NCBI RefSeq assembly: GCF_008016795.1
Contig: NZ_SDIK01000026.1
Location: 1 to 52,706, forward strand
DNA: 52,706 nucleotides
Direction: 5' to 3'
DNA from: Prevotella brunnea
GTDB taxonomy: Bacteria > Bacteroidota > Bacteroidia > Bacteroidales > Bacteroidaceae
The position numbers and the translations under genes are program-made. Positions 52,256-52,706 of the stretch are shown here, one piece after another. The notes beneath the pieces are model-generated. The model ran no database searches. It was given only the letters and a program-made list of their open reading frames with translations, and was not told where the DNA came from. Position 1 is the stretch's first letter. Each line of letters starts with the position of its first letter.

Positions 52256-52510
52256 ATGGCAAATCACAAATCATCACTCAAAAGAATCCGCCAGGACAAG
52301 GCAAAATCTCTGCATAACAAATACTACGCAAAGACTATGCGTAACGCGGTTCGCAAACTGCGCTCCATTACCGACAAGGACGAAGCTGTAAAGCAATATC
52401 CTACAGTGCAGAAGATGCTTGACAAACTTGCTAAGACCAATATCATTCATAAGAACAAAGCAGCTAACTTGAAGTCAGGTCTCTGCAAGCACATTGCATC
52501 ATTGGGCTAA
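52256..52510 (+). CDS. rpsT: 30S ribosomal protein S20
   Basis: 84-residue basic protein of the small ribosomal subunit. The start [21 protein letters not shown] and [15 protein letters not shown] are S20 hallmarks. It lies 27 bp after tRNA-Glu and probably shares its transcript. A strong terminator follows at 52545-52577. Confidence 0.97.
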   Translation: MANHKSSLKRIRQDKAKSLHNKYYAKTMRNAVRKLRSITDKDEAVKQYPTVQKMLDKLAKTNIIHKNKAANLKSGLCKHIASLG

Positions 52511-52544
52511 AAGTTGCCCTTCAGTCATAGCATACAAGAATTAT

Positions 52545-52577
52545 AAAGGTCGCAATTCAAATGGATTGCGACCTTTT
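52545..52577 (+). terminator. Intrinsic terminator after rpsT
   Basis: AAAGGTCGCAAT (52545-52556) and ATTGCGACCTTT (52565-52576) form a perfect 12-bp stem with an 8-nt loop, ending in a short T run. Confidence 0.88.
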
Positions 52578-52706
52578 ACGTTTAAACTCTTCGGATAAAG
52601 CAAGGGAAATTTGTCGGTAGCGACACATAAATTCGGCTCAGTAGAAATTTACTGGGGGAATAATTTGTTATTTATCTTAATAATTCCGACCTTCGCATCA
52701 TGGAAG

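Noticed and set aside
52577..52706. Start of gyrB or another gene at the right edge
   Set aside because: An ATG occurs at 52700, but only two full codons are visible and no promoter is clear, so no gene can be called.

Overview
The window looks like chromosomal DNA of a Prevotella-like member of the Bacteroidetes. The evidence is the repeated Bacteroidetes-type promoter (TTTG, about 20 bp, TAnnTTTG, usually followed by CA), clade-typical genes (DUF4290 protein beside murA, a glycine-lipid glsA/glsB-type pair, FtsL-like protein, PASTA-tailed FtsI, TIGR02757 protein, Pif1-type helicase with a C-terminal HTH) and the gene order recO / tRNA-Glu / rpsT after the division cluster. Genus is an inference; no rRNA is present.

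Layout. 1-401: edge of a decayed IS4-type insertion sequence. 791-4434: surface-glycan genes (GT2 glycosyltransferase, IspD/TarI-like cytidylyltransferase, SDR epimerase; convergent LicD-type transferase). 4449-10458 (minus): one long run tsaB, DUF4290, murA, rimM, dxr, rseP, licD-like. 11375-13435: yicC, gmk, nadD. 13509-19382: envelope operon with an EptA-like transferase, two acyltransferase-3 proteins, a UbiA-family polyprenyl-phosphate phosphoribosyltransferase and a HAD phosphatase fused to a GtrA domain. 20121-23863: two tandem paralogous multi-pass proteins (GT-C-like) and a GT2 enzyme. 23860-26600 (minus): bcp, TIGR02757, Wzx-like flippase. 27511-29670 (minus): Pif1-like helicase. 29907-29990: a 27-residue membrane protein with its own promoter and terminator. 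30233-31651 (minus): aspA. 32540-34407 (minus): glsA-glsB. 34672-51015: complete dcw cluster mraZ-rsmH-ftsL-ftsI-murE-mraY-murD-ftsW-murG-murC-ftsQ-ftsA-ftsZ. 51314-52510: recO (minus), tRNA-Glu, rpsT.

Most genes serve the cell envelope. MurA and MurC-G with MraY make lipid II, the Fts proteins use it at the septum, Dxr feeds isoprenoid precursors for undecaprenyl carriers, and the EptA/AT3/UbiA/HAD-GtrA/GT genes probably build and decorate surface glycolipids.

The most unusual feature is a set of six intergenic arrays (597-677, 10896-10976, 19657-19737, 26842-26926, 32265-32345, 44573-44653). Each has exactly four short palindromic units starting exactly 22 bp apart. Five share a core close to AAAAGCTWAGCTTTT; the sixth has a different palindrome, ATTACCA-N5-TGGTAAT, with the same 4 x 22 bp geometry. 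One sits inside the dcw cluster between ftsW and murG. No standard feature class explains them, and they are my candidate for an undescribed regulatory or chromosome-organising system.
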